Source: Paracoccaceae bacterium (GTDB lineage Bacteria; Pseudomonadota; Alphaproteobacteria; Rhodobacterales; Rhodobacteraceae). From it: a stretch of 64,000 bases of DNA. The DNA lies in the NCBI GenBank assembly GCA_004153385.1, contig SDAL01000002.1, positions 310,001 through 374,000 on the forward strand, given 5' to 3'. Below the pieces are notes generated by a model. That model searched no databases, was not told the origin of the DNA, and saw nothing but the letters and a program-made list of their open reading frames with translations. Shown here piece by piece: positions 37,415-45,566 of this stretch. How positions within the stretch are numbered: position 1 is the first letter of the stretch; each line of letters opens with the position of its first letter. The translations under genes were made by a program, and so were the position numbers.

Positions 37415-37996
37415 ATGACAGACCTTCGTATTGGCTATGCCCGCTGCTCCACCGACGCTCAGGACCTCGCCGCGCAGCGCACGGCGCTGGAAAATCTTGG
37501 CGTCGCCTCCGAGCGCATCTACACAGACCATGGGCTGACCGGCCGCGACCGCGACCGGCCCGGGCTTGCCCAGGCGCTGGCCGCCGTGCGGGCGGGCGAT
37601 ACACTTGTGGTGCCCAAGCTTGACCGGCTGGCCCGCTCGGTGCCGGACGCACGCGACATCGCCGACGGGCTAGCTGAGCGCGGGGTACGGCTCGCGCTAG
37701 GAAGCACAGTCTACGACCCCACCGATCCGATGGGACGGATGTTCTTCAACGTACTGGCGACCTTCGCCGAGTTCGAAGCCGACCTAATCCGGCTACGCAC
37801 CCGCGAGGGCATGGCGATTGCCCGCGCCAAAGGGAAGCTGAGGGGCAAGAAGCCAAAGCTCTCCGACCGACAAGCCGAGGAACTGACACGAATGCACGCA
37901 ACCGGGGAGTATTCGGTGTCGGACTTGGCCGAGCTCTTCTCTGTCTCTCGGCCAACTGTCTATCGCACGCTGGCGCGGCAGGGGCCGAAACGTTGA
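37415..37996 (+). CDS. Serine recombinase (Tn3-type resolvase)
   Basis: A 193-residue small serine recombinase. The catalytic serine is Ser12 in RIGYARCSTDAQDLAAQ. Other family motifs are TGRDRDRPGLAQALAAVRAGDTLVVPKLDRLARS, TDPMGRMFFNVLATFAEFEADLIRLRTREGM and a C-terminal helix-turn-helix, YSVSDLAELFSVSRPTVYRTL. Such enzymes resolve cointegrates or invert DNA at a nearby res site. The ATG at 37415 gives the normal N-terminus; a TTG at 37397 is a weaker choice. It is encoded upstream of the defence genes and may belong with them as a sub-module. Confidence 0.93.
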   Translation: MTDLRIGYARCSTDAQDLAAQRTALENLGVASERIYTDHGLTGRDRDRPGLAQALAAVRAGDTLVVPKLDRLARSVPDARDIADGLAERGVRLALGSTVYDPTDPMGRMFFNVLATFAEFEADLIRLRTREGMAIARAKGKLRGKKPKLSDRQAEELTRMHATGEYSVSDLAELFSVSRPTVYRTLARQGPKR

Positions 37997-38291
37997 CGGC
38001 CGACGCCCCCTCCCAGCCCCTTACAGCCGCCCCTTCCAGAGACGACACGGAACATACCGGGGGCAGGATGGGGGCTGGAATTTCGCCGCAAGCGCGAACT
38101 CGACTGAGATTTATCCCGGAAGCGGACACTCCGCCAGCTATGGATAAGCCCCACACAGGGGACGGGAAGCGAATAGCTAGGCATATAAGATTTTGTAGGT
38201 TCAATGGCGGCTTGGCAGGTCTATAACTGCACAGAATAGGTCTATATACAGGCAGCTGCGCCGAAATTCCTGCGAAGGGGACGTAAATATT

Positions 38292-40550
38292 ATGAAACTT
38301 GCACGCATTGAAATTTTCAATTTTCGCAAATTGCGGCGCGCCCGTCTGGACATGTCGGATAAGCAGACTCTGCTCGTCGGGGCCAACAACAGCGGCAAGA
38401 CATCGGCCATGAAGGCGCTGCGCAAATTCCTGAAGGATCGTGGAGGTATCGACACGCGTGATGTGACAGCCTCGAACTGGCCCGTGATCGAAAAGATTGC
38501 GGGCTCCTGGCTACAGGAAGCTGAGGCGGATCTCAGTCCGCTTCTGGCCCAACTTCCGTTTCTCGACGTCTGGCTCCATGCGGACACGTCCGAGCTGCAT
38601 CATGTCGCGCATCTAATCCCGACGCTCACCTGGACTAGCGGCCCGCTGGGCGTGCGGATACGCTTGGAGCCGAAGAAGGCAGCGGACATTAAGGCTCAGT
38701 ACCTGACAGCGCGAAAAGCCGCTCAGACGCTGCAACCCGATGGCGCAACAGCGAGCGGTTTCGCGCTTTGGCCACGCGACTTTCGAGAATTTCTGGACAA
38801 GCGCCTAAATGACCTGTTCGAGCTCAACGCTTATCTCTTGGATCCCGCGAGCTTCGCAACCACAGATACAGTAGAGCCGCTTCCCCTGCCGCCCTTGTCA
38901 GAGGGGATCGGTGCGAACCCCTTTGCTGGTCTCATCCACATTCGCGAAATCAACGCGCAACGTGGGTTCGCAGATGCGGGGGACGGCAAGGGCGATGATG
39001 ACGAGGGGACGAACGCTGTCAGCCGCAAGATCGCTAGCCAAATTCAGCCCTATTTCCGCAAGCATATCGACCCAGAAAAAGACCCCACACCAAGCGACGT
39101 GAGGGCACTCCAGGCAATCCATGATGCCGAAGCCAGCTTTAATGCTCGTCTCAAAGATGGGTTCGCCGATGCTATCAAGGAACTGGAAAATCTCGGCTAC
39201 CCGGGTGGTCTCAACAACCCAAAACTTTTCATTGCGACACAGATCAAACCCGTTGACGGGCTCGATCACCCGGCAGCCGTGCAATACGATATCTCGGGTG
39301 ACACATCCGGGGTTAAGCTGCCTGAGGGCTACAACGGTCTTGGCTTCCAGAACCTGATCTCCATGGTGTTTCAGCTCATGCGTTTCCGCGATGACTGGAT
39401 GCAGGTCGGCAAGTTCAAATCACAGGTGGTGGACCCGGACGACAGGGGTATCGAACCCCTGCAACTGGTACTGATCGAGGAACCCGAGGCACATTTGCAT
39501 GTTCAGGTGCAGCAGGTCTTCATGGCCAGGGCCCACAAGGTGCTGCGCAACCATGATGATCTTAGGGGCAAGGGATCGGCATTTACCACCCAGTTGGTCG
39601 TGAGTACCCATTCAGGCCATATCGCGCACGCCGCGGCGTTTGAGGAGCTGCGCTATTTCAAACGCGAGCTGCCTGATCACGGAGTTGTGCCCACTGCCAC
39701 CGTGGCGAATATGACTGGGCTTTTTGGCGAGGATACGGAAACCCAACGCTTCGTGACGCGGTATCTGCTGAGCACACATTTTGATCTATTCTTCGCCGAC
39801 GCCATCGTTGTGATCGAGGGCGCCGCAGAGCGGATCCTGCTGCCACATCTGATCCAGCATCATTACCCTGACCTTGCAGTGGCTTATCTTTCCTTTCTAC
39901 AGCTGGGGGGCAGCCACGCACACCGCATGCGGCCCTTGATCGAGGCGCTGGAGGTGCCGACGCTGATCATCACCGATCTCGATGCCGCGACGAAGGTCAA
40001 AGTCGAGGTCAAGAAAGGCGAAAGTAAAGGCGAAAGGAATGCCTGGAAATCGGCTCGGCCGCGCTCGGGAGCCGCTCAAGAAACTACGAACCACGCTCTG
40101 AAATCTTGGCTCCCCGAGATAGCTGAGGTGGACAAGCTGCTGGCCGCGCCGCCACACACATTCTGCCACACCGATAGCACCCAGACCATCGCAGTCGCCT
40201 ATCAGATTCCGCAAGAGGTGACACAGGGTACGCAGACCCAAGCCATCACGCCCAGCACGTTCGAAGATGCTCTTGCGCTGACCAACCCGAAAGCAGTGGA
40301 GGACGCCGCGAAAGCGGATCTGGCCTGCGGCATGACGCGTGATTTTGGCAAATACATCGCTGCCGCGGCAACGCCTGAGGAACTTGCTGAGAAGCTCTTT
40401 GATCGATTGGCTAAAAATACGGATAAGGCCGCCTTCGCACTGGACCTCCTATATATCGAGGACATCAAAGCGCTTCAGGCACCACCATATATCGACAAAG
40501 GCCTGACTTGGCTCGCGGACCAACTGAAGGGCGGAGTGAAAGCGATATGA
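38292..40550 (+). CDS. OLD-family ATPase/TOPRIM nuclease (GajA-like)
   Basis: A 752-residue overcoming-lysogenization-defect (OLD) protein. The N-terminal ABC-type ATPase has Walker A GANNSGKTS (30-38), Walker B LVLIEEPEAHLH (392-403) and the H-loop STHSGH (438-443). A C-terminal TOPRIM domain shows VVIEGAAE (Glu509), LGGSHAHR and the metal-binding TDLD (561-564). Paired with a UvrD-like helicase, this is the class 2 OLD arrangement known from Gabija anti-phage systems, where GajA nicks DNA when nucleotides fall. It is longer than typical GajA (near 580 residues). It overlaps the helicase gene by four bases. Confidence 0.88.
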   Translation: MKLARIEIFNFRKLRRARLDMSDKQTLLVGANNSGKTSAMKALRKFLKDRGGIDTRDVTASNWPVIEKIAGSWLQEAEADLSPLLAQLPFLDVWLHADTSELHHVAHLIPTLTWTSGPLGVRIRLEPKKAADIKAQYLTARKAAQTLQPDGATASGFALWPRDFREFLDKRLNDLFELNAYLLDPASFATTDTVEPLPLPPLSEGIGANPFAGLIHIREINAQRGFADAGDGKGDDDEGTNAVSRKIASQIQPYFRKHIDPEKDPTPSDVRALQAIHDAEASFNARLKDGFADAIKELENLGYPGGLNNPKLFIATQIKPVDGLDHPAAVQYDISGDTSGVKLPEGYNGLGFQNLISMVFQLMRFRDDWMQVGKFKSQVVDPDDRGIEPLQLVLIEEPEAHLHVQVQQVFMARAHKVLRNHDDLRGKGSAFTTQLVVSTHSGHIAHAAAFEELRYFKRELPDHGVVPTATVANMTGLFGEDTETQRFVTRYLLSTHFDLFFADAIVVIEGAAERILLPHLIQHHYPDLAVAYLSFLQLGGSHAHRMRPLIEALEVPTLIITDLDAATKVKVEVKKGESKGERNAWKSARPRSGAAQETTNHALKSWLPEIAEVDKLLAAPPHTFCHTDSTQTIAVAYQIPQEVTQGTQTQAITPSTFEDALALTNPKAVEDAAKADLACGMTRDFGKYIAAAATPEELAEKLFDRLAKNTDKAAFALDLLYIEDIKALQAPPYIDKGLTWLADQLKGGVKAI

Positions 40551-42496
40551 CGGATGTAACCGACGCTACGCGCGACGCTGGCGCTGACGCCACGATCCGC
40601 CAATGCCTATCCCTCGATCAGCCGCGCAGCTTCTTTCTTTTTGCCGGGGCGGGATCGGGCAAAACGCGCTCACTCAAGGAGGCACTGGAGGGCTTGGACA
40701 CAGCGACACTGACGACCTTTCGAAAACACAGCCGCAAGATCGCAGTGATCACCTATACCAATGCTGCCGCAGACGAGATCACGCGTCGCGTCAAAGCAGA
40801 TCCCGTCTTTCAGGTGCAGACCATCCACAGCTTCGCTTGGTCGCTCATCGAAGGGCGCACCGCTGATATACGGGGCTGGCTGAAAAGCCGCTTGCACACG
40901 GAAATTGCTGAAATTGCGGCAGCCCATGCGAAGGGTCGAGCGGGCACCGACGCCCACGACAAACGCGAGAAGAAGATGGCCTCCAAGACGAAGCGTCTGG
41001 AGCGCCTGGCTGAAATCCGCGCCTTCACCTATGCGCCTGAGGGGGACAATTTCGGCCGGGATGCGCTGCAACATACCGAGGTTATTGCGCTTGCAGCGTA
41101 TTTCCTGACTGAAAGCGAGACGTTTCAGAACATCGTTCTGGCGCGCTACCCGTTCATTCTGATCGACGAGAGCCAAGACACCATGAAGCCGTTGATGGAG
41201 GCGCTCTTGATCTTCGAGGCGCGCCATCGGGGTCGCATCGCTCTTGGACTGCTTGGGGACACAATGCAGCGCATCTACTCCGATGGATTGCGCGATCTCG
41301 ACCAACGAGTGGCAGATTTTGCGCAACCTGCCAAACAGATGAACCACCGTAGCCGCGAGCGTATCGTGAACTTGGCGAATGCGATCCGATACGATGATGA
41401 TGGTCGCCAGCAGCGTGCGCGCGAAGACAAACCAGGTGGTACCGTGCGTGTGTTCCTTGCGCCCAGCGAGGGCACGGATCGCGCGGCATTTGAAACTTGG
41501 ACACGGGCGGAAATGGCCCGCATCACCGGCGACCCTGCGTGGCAGAACGCGGAGTCGATCAAAGCTCTCACGATCGAGCGTCACATGGCCGCTGCGCGCC
41601 TTGGCTTCAGTGAATTGTTTGAGCCGCTCGGCAAACCTGACAAACTCAAGGACGGGTTTCGCGATGGAACCTTGCCCGCGATGCGGCTTTTCACCCACCG
41701 TGTCTTGCCTTTGGTGACGGCACAAAGGAATGGGGATGCCTATGCTGCGATGGCAGTGCTGCGCGACGGATCGCCGCTAGTCGAGAAGAGAGGTATCCGA
41801 GCGGTAGGCGGGGGCCAAACCACCGGCCTCGACGCTGCCCGGACGGGCGTCGTAGCGCTGATGACCCTCTTTGAGGACGATCACGATCCGAAATGTGCCG
41901 AAGTGTTGGCGGTGGTTGCGAAGCACGGTTTGTTCCCTGTTCCCGACCAGCTGCAACTCTGTCTACCTGACGATGGCTCCCCCACTCAAGAAGACACTGA
42001 TATCGGCGCTGATCTTATTCAATCCCCTGCAAATGAAACGCCAACCGTTCCCAAGGCTGAGGACCCCGCCGAAAACTCCATCACCGAAGCTTGGACGCAG
42101 GCACTTGAGGCTCCGTTTTCTCAGGTTGCGCGCTATCGCGACTATGTCGAAGACCGCAGCCCATTTGGTACCCACCAAGGAGTAAAAGGACTTGAGTTTC
42201 CCCGGGTCATGGTGATCGCCGACGACGTTCATACACGCTTCAAAGGCCTTGCCTCGTATGAAACCCTGTTTGGCGTAAAGCAGCTGAGCCCCGGCGCCCA
42301 GAAAAAGGCCGACGAAGGTGAGGAAACCACGATCGAGCGCACCCGTCGCTTGCTTTATGTCACCTGCACACGGGCCGAAGAGAGCCTCGCGCTTGTGCTC
42401 TATTCTGAGGCCCCCGACAGTATCCGCGGGTTCCTTGTCTCTAAAGGGTGGATGGCTGAAGATGAGATCGTGATGGCTGCGGTCCGCGGGACCTAA
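40547..42496 (+). CDS. UvrD/PcrA-like helicase (GajB-like)
   Basis: A 649-residue superfamily 1 helicase. Motifs in order are Walker A FAGAGSGKTRS (33-43), motif Ia ITYTNAAADEI, QTIHSFAW, motif II FILIDESQDTM, motif III LGLLGDTMQRIY, motif V GTHQGVKGLEFPRVMVIADD and motif VI RRLLYVTCTRAEESLALVLY. With the OLD nuclease it forms a probable two-gene anti-phage system of Gabija type. Translation starts in the stop codon of the nuclease gene (ATGA), which implies fixed stoichiometry. It is longer than typical GajB (near 500 residues), so a variant class is possible. Confidence 0.88.
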   Translation: MTDVTDATRDAGADATIRQCLSLDQPRSFFLFAGAGSGKTRSLKEALEGLDTATLTTFRKHSRKIAVITYTNAAADEITRRVKADPVFQVQTIHSFAWSLIEGRTADIRGWLKSRLHTEIAEIAAAHAKGRAGTDAHDKREKKMASKTKRLERLAEIRAFTYAPEGDNFGRDALQHTEVIALAAYFLTESETFQNIVLARYPFILIDESQDTMKPLMEALLIFEARHRGRIALGLLGDTMQRIYSDGLRDLDQRVADFAQPAKQMNHRSRERIVNLANAIRYDDDGRQQRAREDKPGGTVRVFLAPSEGTDRAAFETWTRAEMARITGDPAWQNAESIKALTIERHMAAARLGFSELFEPLGKPDKLKDGFRDGTLPAMRLFTHRVLPLVTAQRNGDAYAAMAVLRDGSPLVEKRGIRAVGGGQTTGLDAARTGVVALMTLFEDDHDPKCAEVLAVVAKHGLFPVPDQLQLCLPDDGSPTQEDTDIGADLIQSPANETPTVPKAEDPAENSITEAWTQALEAPFSQVARYRDYVEDRSPFGTHQGVKGLEFPRVMVIADDVHTRFKGLASYETLFGVKQLSPGAQKKADEGEETTIERTRRLLYVTCTRAEESLALVLYSEAPDSIRGFLVSKGWMAEDEIVMAAVRGT

Positions 42497-42735
42497 TGGG
42501 AAGCTGCACTGCAGCGCTGAACTAGCTCGGTCCTGACTGCTTTGGGCCGGTCACGCTTGGATCACTTTACGCCCCGACGCTACTATATATATGCGCCGCG
42601 TGAATCGTGACGCAACTTGTGGTACGATTTCGTGGAATCAGTGGCTCTGGATGCTTGACGTGGCATTTCGCGCAGGTCGGCCTGCCGTGGTTCATGGATC
42701 CACTCAGCGTAACTAAGGACATCACTATGACTAGG
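42497..42735. other. Intergenic stretch after the helicase gene
   Basis: No gene is seen. It holds the second copy of the 12-base repeat (42619-42630) and an A/T-rich tract near 42582-42592. It ends at the IS481-type element. Confidence 0.45.
42619..42630 (+). repeat. 12-base direct repeat, right copy
   Basis: GTGGTACGATTT, identical to 37364-37375 and in the same orientation, 5.2 kb apart. Confidence 0.4.
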
Positions 42736-43702
42736 TGTTCAGTCCCGGCATTTGGTGGATTGGATCCCTGATGAATCTTTCGGGCTCTGATGTCCAGATT
42801 TTGCAGATGTATTCATAGGGTGTGAGCCCGTTGAGGGTCTTGAGCCTGCGTGCGAAGTTGTATGCTGCCATGAAGTCCGTGAGGTGCGTGCTCAGCTGGT
42901 CGTGACTGTCGTAGTGGTACCGTTTGACGGTGGCCTCCTTGATGGTGCGGTTCATCCGCTCGACCTGACCATTAGTCCAGGGATGGTTCGGCTTGGTAAG
43001 CCGATGCTCGATCCCATTTGCCTGGCAGATCATGTCGAACCGCATCTGCCTGGATGATGCGGTGTTGCGGTTGCGGGGTTGCTCGGCGAACTGGATGCCG
43101 TTGTCCGTCAGGATGGTGTGAATGCGATAGGGAACGGCTTCGAGCAGGTGCTCCAGGAACTCCCACGCTGTCTTGCGGTCCGCCTTGTCCACGAGCTGTG
43201 TCACCGCGAACTTGCTGGTTCGGTCAATGCCCACGAAGAGGAAAAGCTTTCCCTCGACCGTCTGGACCTCGGCAATATCGATATGGAAAAAGCCGATTGG
43301 GTATCGCTTGAACTTCTGCCGCTTTGGTTTGTCACCCTCGACATCTGGCAGGCGCGAGATCCCATGCCGCTACAGGCACCGCTGCAGGCACCGGTGCAGA
43401 TGCGGGATCGAAGGCTGAAGGGCATAGAGACAGTCATCCAGCGGCAGCAACGTGTGGCGTCGAAACGCGACAATCATAGCTTCCTCTGCCTCAGTCAGAA
43501 CGGTTGAGCGCGGCTCTCTCGGACCGGTCTTCAAATCTTCGACGGTCGCAAGCTTCCGCCATTTCGCGACCGTCTTGGGATTGACGCCCAACTCTTGGCT
43601 TAGCTGCGCGAGCGAAGCTTGCGATCGCTGTATTGCAGCTCTGACGGCGTACGTGGTCGTGGCGCTCCCGTGACGAACTTGTCCCATAATGCTTCCCTCC
43701 AA
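42731..43702 (-). pseudogene. IS481-family transposase interrupted by an amber codon
   Basis: Two parts lie in the same reading frame. The N-terminal helix-turn-helix part (43702-43370) reads RSQASLAQLSQELGVNPKTVAKWRKL, and the rve-fold part carries FHIDIAEVQTVEGKLFLFVGIDRTSK, HTILTDNGIQFAE and NHPWTNGQVERMNRTIKEA (DDE residues). They are split by a single TAG at 43370-43372. At that point a 12-base unit (CTGCAGGCACCG on the plus strand) is tandemly repeated, and the copy next to it has lost CAG to TAG. The element is therefore dead unless the stop is suppressed. Confidence 0.88.
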
Positions 43703-43720
43703 GCTTGAGAAAGGATCACA
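42736..43720 (-). mobile_element. IS481-family insertion sequence (inactive copy)
   Basis: About 985 bases with a transposase gene on the minus strand. Probable tips are TGTTCAGTCCCGG (plus strand, 42736) and TGTGATCCTTTC (minus strand, from 43720); they match only weakly beyond TGT, and no target duplication was seen. The 5' tip carries the leader ending just before the transposase start, as is usual for this family. Confidence 0.7.
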
Positions 43721-43953
43721 CCATCAAACCGTGGGATCAAACAACTAGGATCAAAGGTAAAGGTGACGGCCCCGGAGGGCGGAATGAGCATTACGATGTT
43801 GGCAACCGGAAAGACGTCCCCCGTCGCAACATCGTGGCTGAGATAAAAAGGGGTGAGCATCCAGATGCACACGTCGTCAAGATCAAAGGTCGTGAGTATG
43901 CGAGAGACAACCCTGACCGCACGAAGAAAGACAACGTGAATCGCGACAGGTGA
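43721..43953 (+). pseudogene. Fragment of a small DUF3892-like gene cut by the IS
   Basis: An open frame of about 77 codons outside the IS reads IKPWDQTTRIKGKGDGPGGRNEHYDVGNRKDVPRR and ends VVKIKGREYARDNPDRTKKDNVNRDR. The ending resembles the short DUF3892-type proteins that finish in R-x-x-PD-x-x-x-x-DN. The reading frame runs into the IS 5' tip with only a TTG (43705) as start, so its true N-terminus appears to have been displaced by the insertion. It is a probable truncated cargo gene. Confidence 0.5.
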
Positions 43954-44111
43954 ACCCGCAGCGGCTGTGTCGGCTTTTGATATGCGGCGGTGCCGCACCT
44001 ACACTCCGCTCAATGACCGCTGTGGGCCGTGAGTGTCAGGCAGCTAGAGGCCGGAGGGACCACGCGGTTTGTCCGCTTCAGCAGTTTCGCCACGGAATCT
44101 AGAGATGAAGG

Positions 44112-44651
44112 TCAATTTGCCATTTGCTCACAGACAAAGTCGGCGCGTGTTACAAAATCGGCGCGCGGCAGCTCCGTGATTTTGTATCCGAGGGCCGTGT
44201 AGGTCTCGCGCATGACGGCACAGGTCGCTTCGGCTTCGGCGTGAGACTGCTTGCGTTCGGTGTCCTGCGTGAAGATCTCATCCCAATACGGCGCCAGAAA
44301 GACGCGGGCGTTGTAACTCGCTGCCTTGGCCGCTGCGGCGACGTGGGGCGGCACGGGGAGGCCGCAGAGCGTCAGGTAGCCCGCGATGTCGGGAACGCCG
44401 CGGTCGAAGATCACGGGGCCTGAGAGCGCCTGTGCGTCGCTGTAGCCGCGCAGGTCCCGCTCCAGCATCCGCTCGGCATAGGCCAGACGGTCCGCCCAGG
44501 GGAGGGCGTCTCCGCCGCGCGCCATCTCCTCGCGAATGATCGCGCGGCCGGATTCGGGAATGTTCTGAAAGCCACGGCGGGCAAGCTCGGTGATGAGGCT
44601 GGTCTTGCCCGCACCGGGGCCGCCCGTCACGACGAAGAAACGGTCGCTCAT
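44112..44651 (-). CDS. AAA_28-type (NadR/Ttd14-like) ATPase, copy 2
   Basis: A 179-residue P-loop protein, MSDRFFVVTGGPGAGKTSLITELARRGF, with IFDRGVPDIAGYLTLCGLPVPPH and RVFLAPYWDEIFTQDTERKQ. It is the paralogue of the gene at 28542-29081. The ATG at 44651 is chosen to match that copy; a longer frame runs to 44771 across the transposon-end repeats. It is the last gene before the right end of the Tn7-like element and 170 bases from tRNA-Ala. A role in the element is not known; ATPases of this type can also stand alone in alphaproteobacterial chromosomes. Confidence 0.87.
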   Translation of the reverse strand: MSDRFFVVTGGPGAGKTSLITELARRGFQNIPESGRAIIREEMARGGDALPWADRLAYAERMLERDLRGYSDAQALSGPVIFDRGVPDIAGYLTLCGLPVPPHVAAAAKAASYNARVFLAPYWDEIFTQDTERKQSHAEAEATCAVMRETYTALGYKITELPRADFVTRADFVCEQMAN

Positions 44652-44759
44652 GGGCCATCCTCGGGTTTGACAGGGGAAGGGCTGCGCAGCGATCGACACG
44701 CCGAAACGCGCGGATCGAGGCAGCATGGATTTTCGTAGGGAAAACAGCACCGGTCTGCG

Positions 44760-44792
44760 CGGCAGAGGCAAAACCTCTGACGAGAAAGGCAG
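44760..44792 (-). repeat. Right-end TnsB-binding-like repeat pair
   Basis: On the minus strand this reads CTGCCTTTCTCGTCAGAGG then TTTTGCCTCTGCCG. It is an inverted match of the left-end pair at 29331-29365, differing mainly by a two-base indel. Confidence 0.7.
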
Positions 44793-44822
44793 AACTATCT
44801 GGTGCTTTTCAATGAGGATTGG

Positions 44823-44895
44823 TGGAGCCTAGGGGGATCGAACCCCTGACCTCCTGCATGCCATGCAGGCGCTCTCCCAGCTGAGCTAAGGCCCC
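44823..44895 (-). tRNA. tRNA-Ala (GGC anticodon)
   Basis: On the minus strand the sequence starts GGGGCCTTAGCTCAGCTGGG and ends AGGCTCC plus discriminator A, with CCA encoded next (44822-44820). The acceptor stem pairs over seven bases, including one G-U. The anticodon loop is ATGGCAT between CCTGC and GCAGG, so the anticodon is GGC. The T-loop GGTTCGATCCC is canonical. The Tn7-like element's right end lies about seven bases past the CCA. Confidence 0.96.
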
Positions 44896-45115
44896 AATCG
44901 CGCGTGGTCTCAATGCGTTACCATCTGCGTGCGGCGACTTTTAATCGCGGATCAGGCGGGGCGCAAGAGTGTTTTTGATTGCTCCGAAGAAAAAATGCAT
45001 CGCGACATAAATGCGATAAAGCTGATACACCCCAAAGGCTTGGCGCAGGTCCTAAAAGAAAGGGCGCGGATCGATTTGACCCACGCCCAACATAGCATAT
45101 CAATGCGGATGGCGA

Positions 45116-45442
45116 TCAGTTGTCGTCGTCGTCCTTGCTGACGTCTGCGATCTCGTCAAGCGAGACGCTATCGTCGTCGTCGTCGTCCAGCAGATCATCA
45201 TCGAGATCAACATCGTTGTTGTCGTCGTCAAGATCTTCGTCGGGCAGACCGTCGACATTGTCGTTAGTTGATTTGGCGTTCGATTTGTCAGCGACCAGAA
45301 CCTGACCGCGGCCGCCTGCCATGCTTTCCAGCGTGAAGCTGTTCGAGCAGACCGGGCAAATCATGGGATCGCGGTTCAGATCGTAAAAGCGGCTCTGACA
45401 ATGCGGGCAGAGGCGCTTGACGCCCCATTCCTCTTTGGGCAT
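45116..45442 (-). CDS. TIGR02300-family FYDLN acid protein
   Basis: A 108-residue alphaproteobacterial protein. The N-terminus MPKEEWGVKRLCPHCQSRFYDLNRDPMICPVC carries two CxxC pairs (Cys12/15, Cys29/32) around the FYDLN signature, a probable zinc ribbon. The C-terminal half is a run of Asp-rich, low-complexity sequence. The molecular role is unknown. The ATG at 45442 follows AGGAG. It is encoded beside tRNA-Ala, a common setting in Rhodobacterales. Confidence 0.93.
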   Translation of the reverse strand: MPKEEWGVKRLCPHCQSRFYDLNRDPMICPVCSNSFTLESMAGGRGQVLVADKSNAKSTNDNVDGLPDEDLDDDNNDVDLDDDLLDDDDDDSVSLDEIADVSKDDDDN

Positions 45443-45566
45443 GGAATTCTCCTGGCTGCGCTCGGATAGAGAGTCGAGGCCAACTGCCACAACCAGCGGC
45501 TTGTGTCAAAGCTTTTGTCGTGAAAAGCAGGGATATGGCCCGAGGAAACGGAAAAGATCGCAGCCA

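Larger units (their letters stand above)
29244..44813. mobile_element. Tn7-like transposon carrying a Gabija-like defence pair, inserted beside tRNA-Ala
   Basis: About 15.6 kb bounded by inverted clusters of putative TnsB-binding repeats. The left end starts with TGTTGGGAAGG at 29244 and holds single repeats near 29261-29280 and a pair at 29331-29365. The right end holds a pair at 44760-44792 and stops about 7 bases from the CCA of tRNA-Ala(GGC). The coupled tnsA-tnsB-tnsC-tniQ operon fills the left third and cargo the rest. The right end lacks an exact TGT terminus and a perfect 5-base target duplication was not found (TCAAA versus TCAAT at best), so the exact ends are approximate. No Cas genes are present; targeting would be by the TniQ/TnsD-like protein. 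Confidence 0.75.

Noticed and set aside
39440-39465. A tRNA-like GGTATCGAACCCCTGCA string.
   Set aside because: It lies within the OLD nuclease coding sequence and no cloverleaf can be formed around it.
29244-44813. Integration of the island by a tyrosine integrase at the tRNA 3' end.
   Set aside because: No integrase gene and no duplicated tRNA segment were found at the far boundary; the tns genes and inverted end repeats explain the island better.
29244-44813. CRISPR-associated transposon (CAST).
   Set aside because: There are no Cas genes and no repeat-spacer array within the element or the window.
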